Origin: a bacterium
GTDB lineage: Bacteria; Hydrothermota; Tepidihabitantia; Tepidihabitantales; Tepidihabitantaceae
Reading direction: 5' to 3'
DNA: 44,286 bases
Assembly (NCBI GenBank): GCA_035505375.1
Contig: DATJQV010000038.1
Coordinates: 1 to 44,286 of the forward strand
The translations under genes were made by a program, and so were the position numbers. Below, in pieces: positions 16,696 to 25,093 of the stretch; position 1 is the stretch's first letter, and every line of letters begins with the position of its first letter. A model generated the notes under the pieces. The model was not told the DNA's origin. It searched no databases and saw only the letters and a list, made by a program, of their open reading frames with translations.

Positions 16696-17868
16696 CTAGA
16701 ATGTCATCCGTTTTTGCACCAGTCCGGCCTCAAGCGGGACGCTCGCGAGCACTTCGGCGATGCATCGGCCGGCTTGGCCCTGGCCATACGGATTCCGGCA
16801 GGTCCGGACTCGCGCAAGAAAGCGTCGGTCATGGAGACAGCGCTCGACGGCTTTTCGGATCTGCTCCCGGTTGTAGTCGACGTCAAGAATGTTGCTGCTT
16901 CGCAGCCGTCCCTGCTGCCGACTGCCGATGTTGACGCAGGCACAGCGGAAAGCTGGCGTCTCCTTGATACCGCTGGAGGAATTGCCGACGCAGGCGGCGG
17001 CAACATTTAGAACCCCATGATAGAGATGGCGCCCCAAGCTGGGTATGAGGCGTACCGCCGACGGGTGGTCGGCTGCGAAACGCCGCATCTCAGCAAGCAT
17101 CCTTCGGCCCCCGGCGTCGTCGTTGGGATAGGTAATGACAACCTGACAGTCCCAAGCGCGGACGGCATCGGACAGGGCAGCGAGGGAAGGGCGGACCTGC
17201 GCCCGTCCGCGATCGAACTGGGTGGCGACTGAGTGCTGCGTGAAGACCAGAACCGGTCGTGATGGACTCAGCGACAGACGTCGGAAGACTTCGGCCGGCG
17301 GTGCGAAGGAACCAGCTGCTATCAGGTCGAGTGAAGGGAGACCCACTGTGTGGATCCGCCAAGGCTCTTCGCCCAGACGCCGGACGCGTTCGGCCGCCTG
17401 TCGATTGGTCGTGAAATGAAGGTGGGCCAACTTGGTGATCGCATGACGCACCGAATCGTCGAGCGCTCCGCCTTCGGTATAGTCGCCCCCTTCGATGTGG
17501 GCGATGGGGATGCCCAGCTGACTGCCAGCAATCACCGCTGCTAACGTTTCAAAGCGATCGCCGTGGACAAGAAGGAAGTGGGGACGGAGCCGGTCCAGAA
17601 TGGGAACCAGAGCCAGTATGCCCTTACCAACCGCCCGAGCCGTCGCGGGCAGAGAGTCGCCTGACGTGCTGACAGCAGCTCTTGCGTATACCAGGAATCC
17701 ATCGCCTCGTATCTCGCTGATGGTCCGACCGAACTGGGTTTTGAGGTGCGCGCCGGATACAATCAGATAATACTTGAGCTCCGGCCGGGCTGCGATTGCC
17801 GAGATGACCGGGTGGAGCAAGCCGTAGTCCGACCGGTTGCCGGTATAGATGGCGACTCGGCGCTTCAT
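16696..17868 (-). CDS. neuC: UDP-GlcNAc 2-epimerase, hydrolysing (NeuC/LegG type)
   Basis: 390 residues, the family's usual length. It begins VAIYTGNRSDYGLLHPV and carries LLVHGDRFETLAA and IAHIEGGDYTEGG, all hallmarks of the hydrolysing epimerase that gives ManNAc-type sugars for sialic or legionaminic acid. A Gly-Ser-rich GNSSSGIKE loop near residue 284 binds UDP. It starts 18 bases after neuB. Whether the donor is UDP- or GDP-linked is open; the PtmE-like neighbour favours a GDP route as in legionaminic acid synthesis. Confidence 0.9.
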   Translation of the reverse strand: MKRRVAIYTGNRSDYGLLHPVISAIAARPELKYYLIVSGAHLKTQFGRTISEIRGDGFLVYARAAVSTSGDSLPATARAVGKGILALVPILDRLRPHFLLVHGDRFETLAAVIAGSQLGIPIAHIEGGDYTEGGALDDSVRHAITKLAHLHFTTNRQAAERVRRLGEEPWRIHTVGLPSLDLIAAGSFAPPAEVFRRLSLSPSRPVLVFTQHSVATQFDRGRAQVRPSLAALSDAVRAWDCQVVITYPNDDAGGRRMLAEMRRFAADHPSAVRLIPSLGRHLYHGVLNVAAACVGNSSSGIKETPAFRCACVNIGSRQQGRLRSSNILDVDYNREQIRKAVERCLHDRRFLARVRTCRNPYGQGQAGRCIAEVLASVPLEAGLVQKRMTF

Positions 17869-17886
17869 CCAGCGTGTCCAATTCGG

Positions 17887-18864
17887 CTACTGAACATCAC
17901 TCCAACGCAACTGGCTGTTCTTCGCAATCCTGATGTGCGCCGTCCGACCGAGGAGTTCCTCGTAGTGGACGGCTTTGATCTCACCGGTGCCCGGTCGCTT
18001 GACCCAGATGTTATCTCCTGCAAGTGATTCACCCGGCTCTATGTCGCGAGTCGCTACAACGCAAGCATATGCGAAGTCGATTGTCGCTTGCTCTTCGGGC
18101 AATATGCGCTTGGTCCCGCCCAAAGACTGATGGATTGCCATCGAGCCGCGTATTAGATCGCCGAGTTCGGAAGGGTCAATTGATATGGGGACATCTGGAC
18201 CCGGCCAGGTCTTGTCGGAAGTGAAGTGTTTTTCCAGAATGCTCGCCCCGAGCGCCGCTGCCGCAAACGACGTGTAGTTGCCCAGGGAGTGATCGCTCAA
18301 CCCAACCACTGCGTCCGGAAAAGTCGCGGCGAGCTCGTTCAGCGCTCCCAGCCGCACTTTCTCGTAGGGCGTCGGGTACATCGACGTACAGTGAAGCAGG
18401 GCGAATCCCACATGCGCGGCCCGCAGAATCTCGACCGCGGGCCCTATCGAGTTCAGGTCGTTCATCCCGGTGCTCAATATGACCGGCTTATCGTAAGCGG
18501 CAATCTGCTTGATAAGAGGGTAATTGTTGCATTCGCCGGAACCGATCTTGTAGGCAGCTACGCCCATGCGTTCGAGTCGCACGGCTGCGGCGCGGGAGAA
18601 GGGCGTACAGAGGTAGAGCATCCCTTTGCTCTCCACATGCCGTTTGAGCTCCCGCTCCTGATCCTCGGAAAACGCACAGCGGGTCATGATGTCCCAAATG
18701 CTCTCGGTGGCATTGCCGGGAATCACTTCGTTCGGAATCATTTCGTCTTCAATGACATGGGACTGGAACTTGACGCACTCGCATCCCGCAACGGCAGCGT
18801 CGTCCACCATCTGGAACGCACGGTCCATTATTCCCTCGTGGTTGATACCGATCTCTGCGACCAC
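17887..18864 (-). CDS. neuB: NeuB-family nonulosonic acid synthase, true start probably upstream
   Basis: It condenses phosphoenolpyruvate with a ManNAc-type sugar. VVAEIGINHEG opens the TIM barrel; KFQSHVIEDEMIP, YKIGSGECNNYPLI, LLHCTSMYPTPYE and GLSDHSLGNYTSFAAAALGA follow. The antifreeze-like C-terminal domain ends at LRWSDVQ. The first conventional codon is GTG at 18864, but the frame is open to 18921 and encodes IRIGHRDIGPEYVPL, which matches the conserved first strand of NeuB. That stretch has no ATG, GTG or TTG; a GGGAG lies 6 bases before ATC at 18921. Initiation at a rare codon overlapping the end of the PtmE-like gene is likely. Confidence 0.88.
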   Translation of the reverse strand: MVAEIGINHEGIMDRAFQMVDDAAVAGCECVKFQSHVIEDEMIPNEVIPGNATESIWDIMTRCAFSEDQERELKRHVESKGMLYLCTPFSRAAAVRLERMGVAAYKIGSGECNNYPLIKQIAAYDKPVILSTGMNDLNSIGPAVEILRAAHVGFALLHCTSMYPTPYEKVRLGALNELAATFPDAVVGLSDHSLGNYTSFAAAALGASILEKHFTSDKTWPGPDVPISIDPSELGDLIRGSMAIHQSLGGTKRILPEEQATIDFAYACVVATRDIEPGESLAGDNIWVKRPGTGEIKAVHYEELLGRTAHIRIAKNSQLRWSDVQ

Positions 18865-18910
18865 GAGTGGTACGTATTCGGGTCCGATGTCACGATGGCC
18901 AATTCGTATG

Positions 18911-20017
18911 CTAGGGATGATCTACTTCTCCCTGGTTGGTCGCAGTCTCTGTGTTGCGTCCCTCGTAGCGCTGCGCCTGCAAGTAGTCGTCATGACGACC
19001 TATGTCCAGCCAATACTCGACTACCGGGAAACTTGCCACCCGATGCCCCATGTCCAGCAGTCGCTGTATCAAGTCAGTCATGTCCAGTCGTTCGCCCACG
19101 GGAATGTGCTGGTATACCGTGGGCTCGATCAAATAGATGCCTGCATTTACGAAGAGACTGAGCTTCGGCTTCTCCGACAATGCTTGCACCAAAGGTCCTT
19201 TGCACTCGACAACACCATAGGGGACCGCTATGTCGTAGTGGCGGACCGCCATTGTGAGTTCGGCTTCTGTCTCTCGGTGGTAGTCGAGCATTGCATCGAA
19301 GCTGACGTCGGTCAGGATATCGCCATTGATGACAAGCACCGTCTCGGTCGGCCGAGGCATTGTTCCGAGTGCGCCCGCTGTTCCGAGCGGCTGCTCCTCG
19401 TCCAGGTAGCTGAGTTCGACCCCGAACTTGCGCCCGTCGCCGAAGTGCTCGATGATCTTCTCCGGTTTGTAATGGGTCATGACGTGAATCTTGCGCACAC
19501 CGCCCTTCTCCAACCGGTTGATGATGTGCTCCATCACCGGCTTGCCCCCGACCGGCAGCATCGGCTTGGGCACGTCCTCGGTCAATGGCCGCAATCGGGC
19601 GCCAAATCCGCCGGCCATTACGACCGCCTGCAAGGGCCGAGCGCCCGGCTCTAGCAGGTCGGCGAGGATGACGACTTCCGTCGGCCGGCCTTCCGCATCA
19701 ACCAGCGGAACGTGGCGAACCGCCTTCTCCCGCATTAGCGCGAGCAGTGCGTCAGGCTTGGTGCCGACCGAAGCGGTCACCGGAGCATAGTGTGGCATCT
19801 TGGCCTTGCTGGAGAGCAGTCGCTCGGCGGGCGCGTTCATCGCCACGCCGGCGAGAATACCTCGGCGAATGTCGCCGTCGGTCAGTGTGTAGAGCAGACG
19901 GCCATTGTCATCAACCAATAGGGCAATACTCAGACGTCCGCTTCGGTCAATGCACTTAACGACTTCGTGAATCGGAGTGTCAAGCCGGACGAACAGTCGA
20001 TCGACGTCAGATCTCAT
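18911..20017 (-). CDS. CBS-domain nucleotidyltransferase, PtmE-like
   Basis: 368 residues from the ATG at 20017. Two CBS repeats (about 1-115; IALLVDDNGRLLYTLTDGDI and VRHVPLVDAEGRPTEVV) precede a sugar-1-phosphate nucleotidyltransferase with VVMAGGFGARLRPLTEDVPKPM and the LVINGDIL metal site. This layout is that of PtmE, which makes GDP-glucosamine at the entry to CMP-legionaminic acid synthesis in Campylobacter. It lies directly before neuB and neuC, supporting that role. The donor nucleotide cannot be decided from sequence alone. Confidence 0.82.
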   Translation of the reverse strand: MRSDVDRLFVRLDTPIHEVVKCIDRSGRLSIALLVDDNGRLLYTLTDGDIRRGILAGVAMNAPAERLLSSKAKMPHYAPVTASVGTKPDALLALMREKAVRHVPLVDAEGRPTEVVILADLLEPGARPLQAVVMAGGFGARLRPLTEDVPKPMLPVGGKPVMEHIINRLEKGGVRKIHVMTHYKPEKIIEHFGDGRKFGVELSYLDEEQPLGTAGALGTMPRPTETVLVINGDILTDVSFDAMLDYHRETEAELTMAVRHYDIAVPYGVVECKGPLVQALSEKPKLSLFVNAGIYLIEPTVYQHIPVGERLDMTDLIQRLLDMGHRVASFPVVEYWLDIGRHDDYLQAQRYEGRNTETATNQGEVDHP

Positions 20018-20140
20018 AGTCGGTACGCGGGACACGCACAATCAGTATACCCGAGGCCTGATGCCTGACAATGGTGCCAGCAAGGTGACAGGTGGTTTGG
20101 GTCTTTGCGAGCCGACCACCGGGCATCGTACTCCGGAAAC

Positions 20141-21940
20141 TCAATCATCGGAGATTCTGAGGTTATCGCTCAGCTCCTCGCGCGGAAGGAAGGGAGACAT
20201 ATCCTCGAGGGGCCGCGATTCCAAAGTGCCGTCGGGATGCTTGAATGTGGACGCCTTTGGAGTTATCCCTTGCTGTTCCGAGAGGTTCACCTCGCAGAGC
20301 GATGGGCCGGGAGTACTCAGGAACTGCCGCACCTTCCCAATCATCTCACCGTTGTTGAGTATGTGCTGGTAATCGAGGCCGTAGGCACGGGCAATGAGTG
20401 CGAAATCCGGGTTATCAACTCCAGACTCGGGGTCGGCGCCCACGAAACGCCCATCAAAGAGCGAGTTCTGCGTAGTGCGGATACAGGTGTAGCCGCGGTT
20501 GTTGAACACGAACGTCTTGATGGGGAGCGAGTAGTGCCTGATTGTCTGCAACTCCTGCACGTTCATCTGAATGCTGCCGTCGCCTGTAACGCAGATGGTG
20601 CGTCGCCTACCTGAACCGACGCACGCGCCCACGGCAGCAGGCAGATCCCACCCCATCGCACCCCAATTCCCGTTGATCATTGTTCGTTGGCCGCGCTTGA
20701 CCTTGAACGCCTGCCAGTAGCTGGCCGCCTCAACGCCAGCGCCGGCTACGACCACGTCGCTGGGCGCAAGCAAATCCGACAGCTTGTCCATGAAGACGTA
20801 GCTGTTGACATGCTCCCGATCGCCATCGTAGTCATCCAGGATGAGCGGGAAACGCTGCCTCCAGGCAGCGATGGCGTCAAGCCACCGGGTTCTTGGCCGG
20901 AGGGCGATGCCGGTGGTCTGGTGCAGAAGCTCGGCAAGAAAAGCCCGGATGTCGGCTTGAATTGCCAGGTCGGGTTTGATCGCCTGATGAAGTAGCTGTC
21001 CCTCGTCAATGTCAACAATGATCTTCCGCGCTCGGGATGCGAATCCCCGGTAGTCGAATCCGGTCTTGCTGACGCAGAGCCCGCCGGCGAGACTGATCAG
21101 GCAGTCGGAACACTGCACGGCGAAGTTTGCGCGGCGCTGGCCGGCCGGACCGAACACGCCGGCGTACCGTGGATGATCCTCAGGAACCAAGTCCTTCGCT
21201 GCATGGGATACAACGACTGGCACAGGCAACTGTTCGAGCAGACGCAACAGCAGGTCCTCGGATCCGGAAAGGTGAATCCCGTTTCCGGCGACGAAGATCG
21301 GCCGCCGGGCCGCTTGGAGTGCCTCGACTACTAGGCTCACATCGCGGGATAAACCCCGTACTCGTTGTTCGCCGTTCGTGCTGGCTAGAAGAGGCCCATG
21401 GGGTACCAGACCGGCCTCATCAATACGGCTGCCTTGTACATCCAGCGGGATATCGAGCCAGACTGGTCCCGGGCGGCCGCTGGTCGCGGTAATCAGTGCG
21501 AGTTCCAACTCCTGCCTTATTGTCTTAGGATCCCTGATCGTTCTGGCATACTTCGTCACCGACCGAGCCATCGCGACTATGTTACCCTCTTGTGGACCGA
21601 ATGAACGCAACTTGGAGTAATCGGCCATGAGGTCCGTTCTGACTTGGCCCGAAATCACGAGCACAGGAATCGAATCCACCCACGCGCCCGCGACGCCCGA
21701 GAGCGCGTTGGCACCTCCCGGACCAGTCGTGACAAGACATGCCCCTACGTGGTTCGTGGACCGAGCGTAGGCCTCTGCGCTGATCGCACAGGCCTGTTCG
21801 TGGTGGTTGCAGTAATAGTGCATACTCGGATTGCGCCCGACCGAATCGAGCAGGTGCATGATGCCACCACCCGACACGAGGAAGATATCATGGATGCCGT
21901 GGTCCACGAGGAACTGGACGACGTAGTCGGAGAGCTTCAT
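20141..21940 (-). CDS. ThDP-dependent acetolactate-synthase-like enzyme, YerE candidate
   Basis: 599 residues from the ATG at 21940, which overlaps the previous stop as ATGA. The ThDP fold is complete: the catalytic Glu lies in NHHEQACAISAEAY (near residue 48), and the GDG...NN cofactor motif begins CVTGDGSIQMNVQELQ near 445. The gene follows a CDP-dideoxyhexose set. In yersiniose synthesis the homologous enzyme YerE adds a two-carbon unit from pyruvate to C4 of CDP-3,6-dideoxy-4-keto-glucose, and the context fits that reaction. A plain acetolactate synthase is less likely because no small subunit or ilv gene is nearby. Confidence 0.82.
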   Translation of the reverse strand: MKLSDYVVQFLVDHGIHDIFLVSGGGIMHLLDSVGRNPSMHYYCNHHEQACAISAEAYARSTNHVGACLVTTGPGGANALSGVAGAWVDSIPVLVISGQVRTDLMADYSKLRSFGPQEGNIVAMARSVTKYARTIRDPKTIRQELELALITATSGRPGPVWLDIPLDVQGSRIDEAGLVPHGPLLASTNGEQRVRGLSRDVSLVVEALQAARRPIFVAGNGIHLSGSEDLLLRLLEQLPVPVVVSHAAKDLVPEDHPRYAGVFGPAGQRRANFAVQCSDCLISLAGGLCVSKTGFDYRGFASRARKIIVDIDEGQLLHQAIKPDLAIQADIRAFLAELLHQTTGIALRPRTRWLDAIAAWRQRFPLILDDYDGDREHVNSYVFMDKLSDLLAPSDVVVAGAGVEAASYWQAFKVKRGQRTMINGNWGAMGWDLPAAVGACVGSGRRRTICVTGDGSIQMNVQELQTIRHYSLPIKTFVFNNRGYTCIRTTQNSLFDGRFVGADPESGVDNPDFALIARAYGLDYQHILNNGEMIGKVRQFLSTPGPSLCEVNLSEQQGITPKASTFKHPDGTLESRPLEDMSPFLPREELSDNLRISDD

Positions 21941-23028
21941 GCCGGTTGGGTTGGGGTTAGTCCGCGCCACGCGGCGGTGCGGGCGATGGCATCTGGAAGT
22001 GATACGAAGACGTTGAGACCAAGTTCGGCGCGAGCGCGACGGATTGAAGGGACGTAGCGTTCGGCCGGTTTCCCCGGCGCCGGCGTCAGCGCGACCCGGA
22101 CTTCCGACCTCGGCGACACGACCTTCCTCACCAGATGCGCCAGATCAAAGACGGATAGGTCAACGTCAGAGCCGACGTTGTAGGCCCGTCCCGATTGTCC
22201 CCTTATCAGGATTGTCCAAAGCCATATGGCTAGGTCGGCGGCGTACAGGTATGAACGCCTTGACGTTCCGTCGCCGTTGACCTGAATCGGACCACCGTGT
22301 AGGGCATCCCGGATGAAGTTGCCCGCGGCGAAGTTGGCATCAAGAGGAAGATGCGGACCGACAAAAGCAAAACATCGAGCCACGACAACCCCAACTCCTT
22401 GTCTATCGCCGTGGGCGGCGCAAATGAATTCCGACACGCGCTTTGCCTGGCCGTAAGTTGTGAGCGGGTCAAGCGAGTCGGGCGCTCCCGCATACTCCTC
22501 GCCTACGTGGGTCATGTCTACGGGCTGCCGTCCGTAGACCGCGCCGGAGCTGACAAGCAGGAACCGGCGTGCCCCCCAACGGCGAGCCAGTTCGAGCATG
22601 TTCCTCGTGCCCGCAACGTTCTTTTCGAACACTGAGAGCGGGTCAGACGAAGAGGGGTTAGGAATGAGGGACGAGGGGCCGGGGACGAAAGACTCAACCG
22701 CGGCATGGATTACGTAGTCGAACCTCTCCCCCTTCAGGTCGCGCGTGCACATGTCACCCGCTGCCAGGCTGACTGACTCGTGCCTGGCGACGTGGGGCAT
22801 CTTTTCCTGGAATGCGACCGGATCGCGGGAAAGCACGGTAACCCGGGCGTCCAGGCCGAGCCGGTCGTTCGCCGCGATGAAGGATTCGAGCAACCAGCAG
22901 CCGAAGAACCCGGTGCCGCCTGTGATAAAGAGCCGTTTGCCGTGCAGTTCATCCCAGAGTCCGGCGGTCTTGTCCATGACATGGTCGAGGTCGGTGCGGT
23001 CAAGCGGCGGCAGAGGTTTCACTCCCAT
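21937..23028 (-). CDS. NAD-dependent epimerase/dehydratase (extended SDR)
   Basis: 363 residues. ITGGTGFFGCWLLESF is the NAD-binding motif; SSGAVYG and TYGQAKR supply the catalytic Ser-Tyr-Lys; RRSYLYAADLAIW is typical of sugar-nucleotide SDRs. It overlaps the reductase gene by 10 bases and the ThDP gene by 4. In a yersiniose-type pathway it could be the final ketone reductase (YerF role); in a plain dideoxyhexose pathway it would reduce C4. Between the second strand and VFEKNVAGTRN it carries a repeat-encoded insert (PGPSSLIPNPSSSD, 22648-22690). Confidence 0.82.
   Translation of the reverse strand: MGVKPLPPLDRTDLDHVMDKTAGLWDELHGKRLFITGGTGFFGCWLLESFIAANDRLGLDARVTVLSRDPVAFQEKMPHVARHESVSLAAGDMCTRDLKGERFDYVIHAAVESFVPGPSSLIPNPSSSDPLSVFEKNVAGTRNMLELARRWGARRFLLVSSGAVYGRQPVDMTHVGEEYAGAPDSLDPLTTYGQAKRVSEFICAAHGDRQGVGVVVARCFAFVGPHLPLDANFAAGNFIRDALHGGPIQVNGDGTSRRSYLYAADLAIWLWTILIRGQSGRAYNVGSDVDLSVFDLAHLVRKVVSPRSEVRVALTPAPGKPAERYVPSIRRARAELGLNVFVSLPDAIARTAAWRGLTPTQPA
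22648..22690. repeat. In-frame degenerate repeat inside the SDR gene
   Basis: Purine-rich units (GAGGGGTTAGG, AATGAGGGACG, AGGGGCCGGGGACG) add about 14 codons to an enzyme whose surrounding motifs are intact. It is probably a surface loop. Confidence 0.65.
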
Positions 23029-23726
23029 GCGTCGGTCCTGATTCTGTCACTGGCCACTCCCACGCTGGACAGCTCAGCCGTGAGGGTCTTGAGCATTGCG
23101 GGTGGGCCGGAGAGATAGCAGACGCATTTGTCCCGCTGCTCCCACTCGGGCCACACCACGTCGACTGAGACACGGCCGGTGGTTGTGCCCGGTGCCGGAG
23201 TTTCGCTGAAGAACTCCGCGCGAAGTAGCGCCGTGGATGAGGCGCGTCGTTCCAGCAGCTCGCGATAGAGCAGGAGTTCAGAGCGGCGGGCTCCGTAGGC
23301 CAGCAGCACCGGCCGGGCAAATGCCGCGCAGGACAGGAAAGCCGTGAAGGCGGTTATGCCCGTACCGCCGGCAAACAGGGCCGCCGCGTGCGTCGAGTCA
23401 ATCACGAAATCGCCGTATGGAAGCTTGACCCAGACGTCCATACCGCACGTCAGTTCCTTTTCCATCCTCGATGTGTATCGGCCGCGGACTGAGTAGGTGA
23501 TACGCAGCAACCCGCTCTCCTCCGGCGAGTTGGCGATGGAGAAGACGCGCGATTCTGGCCAGAACCGGGTCGGGTCCCAGTCGTCGAGCGCGAGGTGGAG
23601 GAACTGGCCGGGCAGGAACCGCGGTATCCGGTACCCGGCGTGCGGAACGAGCTCAAGCGTGTAGACGTGGTCCGCGTGCGCGGTTAGTGTTTGAACCCGG
23701 CACGGGAGTTTCTGGACCAGCGCCAT
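23019..23726 (-). CDS. FAD/NAD(P)H reductase, E3-like without ferredoxin domain
   Basis: 235 residues of ferredoxin-NADP-reductase type: the flavin motif RVFSIANSP (near 61), a second-strand GDFVIDS, and the NAD(P) motif LFAGGTGITAFTAF (near 117), ending YLSGPPAM and DAWE. In dideoxyhexose pathways the E3 partner (RfbI/AscD) feeds electrons to RfbH and normally has an N-terminal [2Fe-2S] domain; none is present and there is no Cys cluster. It starts directly after the rfbH stop, so a partnership with RfbH is very likely. Confidence 0.85.
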   Translation of the reverse strand: MALVQKLPCRVQTLTAHADHVYTLELVPHAGYRIPRFLPGQFLHLALDDWDPTRFWPESRVFSIANSPEESGLLRITYSVRGRYTSRMEKELTCGMDVWVKLPYGDFVIDSTHAAALFAGGTGITAFTAFLSCAAFARPVLLAYGARRSELLLYRELLERRASSTALLRAEFFSETPAPGTTTGRVSVDVVWPEWEQRDKCVCYLSGPPAMLKTLTAELSSVGVASDRIRTDAWE

Positions 23727-25088
23727 CTAGATCCTCTCCCCGGCCATGAAACGGCGAAACGCGTCCTCGATTGCGCCCAGTTCGGGTTCGCCGATTCCCG
23801 GATAGAGGCCGACGAAGAAAGTGCCTGACGTTATTGTCTCGGTGTTTTCCAGTCCGCCGACCACCCGGTGGTCAATGGCGGCGAACGCAGGGTGGCGCAG
23901 CAGATTGCCGCTGAAGAGGTTGCGGGTTTCGATACGGCGGGATTCAAGGAACCGGGTGAGTTCATTGCGCGTGAACCCGGCGTTCGGGCGAACGGTGATG
24001 ACGAAGCAGAACCACGATGGGTCGGAACCGGACAGCGCCTTTGGCAGCATCAACCTATCTTCGTATGGAACGAGCATCTCGGTCAGCCGGGCATAGTTCT
24101 GCTTGCGGCGGGCGATGAATCCATCCAGCTTGGCCAGTTGGGCGCAGCCAATCGCCGCCTGCAGGTCAGTCGGCTTGAGATTGTAGCCCAGGTGGCTGTA
24201 GACGTATTTGTGGTCATAGCCCGGCGGCAGGCTGCCGAACTGCTGGCTGAAACGCTTGCCACAGGTATTGCTCTCGCCGCCCGCGCAGTAGCAGTCCCTT
24301 CCCCAGTCGCGGATTGAACGCGCGATCTGCGCCAGTTCTTCGCGATCGGTCATCACACACCCGCCCTCACCCATTGTGATATGATGCGCCGGATAGAATG
24401 AACATGTCGAGAGGTGGCCGAATGTGCCGGTCAGCTTCCCATGCCACCTTGAACCAAGGGCGTCGCAGTTGTCTTCAATCAGCCAGAGATCGTGCTTGCG
24501 CACGAGGTCCATCGTCGTATCAAGGTCGAAAGGAACGCCCAGCGCGTGTGCCATCATTATCGCGCGGGTCCTGGGGCCAACCGCCTGTTGCAGAGCCTCA
24601 GGATTCGCGGTGTAATCGCCGAGGTTGACGTCAACAAAAACCGGGACGAGCCGGTTCTGAACTATCGGCGCGACCGTGGTCGGGAACCCGGCGGCGACGG
24701 TTACGACTTCATCACCGGGCTTCAGTCTGCGGTCGCCGAGCTTTGGGGAGGTCAGCGCGGTCAGGGCGACCAGGTTCGCTGAAGACCCGGAGTTGACCAG
24801 CACCGCGTTGGCAAGCCCGAGGTACTCGGCAAGAGAGGTCTCAAACCGCTCGGCGTAACGGCCCGTGGTCAGGTAGAAGTCAAGGCTTGCATCCACGAGG
24901 TAACGCAGTTCTTCAGCGTCAAAAACCCGGCCCGCGTAGTGCACCATGTCCTTCTCGGGGTCGAATGTCCTTCCCGCGAACTCGGCTTCGTAGTAGTCAC
25001 GTACGAGTGCCAGTATCTGCTGCCGGAGTTCGGCCGGTGCGTTGTTCGCGGCGCTTGACGTCTTATTCTCCACGCCGGAACGCAACAA
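23727..25088 (-). CDS. rfbH: CDP-4-keto-6-deoxyglucose 3-dehydrase (E1)
   Basis: 453 residues of the PMP-dependent DegT-like fold that removes the 3-hydroxyl of CDP-6-deoxy-4-keto-glucose. The aminotransferase Lys is replaced by His in SFYPAHHITMGEGG (His235), the defining E1 change. The four Cys of the [2Fe-2S] centre are present: Cys208 in EDNCDALGS, then Cys266, Cys268 and Cys276 in DCYCAGGESNTCGKRF. DHKYVYSHLGYNLKPTDLQA is also typical. The start is TTG at 25088 or GTG at 25073; neither has a good ribosome site. It sits between rfbG and its reductase. Confidence 0.95.
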   Translation of the reverse strand: MLRSGVENKTSSAANNAPAELRQQILALVRDYYEAEFAGRTFDPEKDMVHYAGRVFDAEELRYLVDASLDFYLTTGRYAERFETSLAEYLGLANAVLVNSGSSANLVALTALTSPKLGDRRLKPGDEVVTVAAGFPTTVAPIVQNRLVPVFVDVNLGDYTANPEALQQAVGPRTRAIMMAHALGVPFDLDTTMDLVRKHDLWLIEDNCDALGSRWHGKLTGTFGHLSTCSFYPAHHITMGEGGCVMTDREELAQIARSIRDWGRDCYCAGGESNTCGKRFSQQFGSLPPGYDHKYVYSHLGYNLKPTDLQAAIGCAQLAKLDGFIARRKQNYARLTEMLVPYEDRLMLPKALSGSDPSWFCFVITVRPNAGFTRNELTRFLESRRIETRNLFSGNLLRHPAFAAIDHRVVGGLENTETITSGTFFVGLYPGIGEPELGAIEDAFRRFMAGERI

Positions 25089-25093
25089 CGGCG

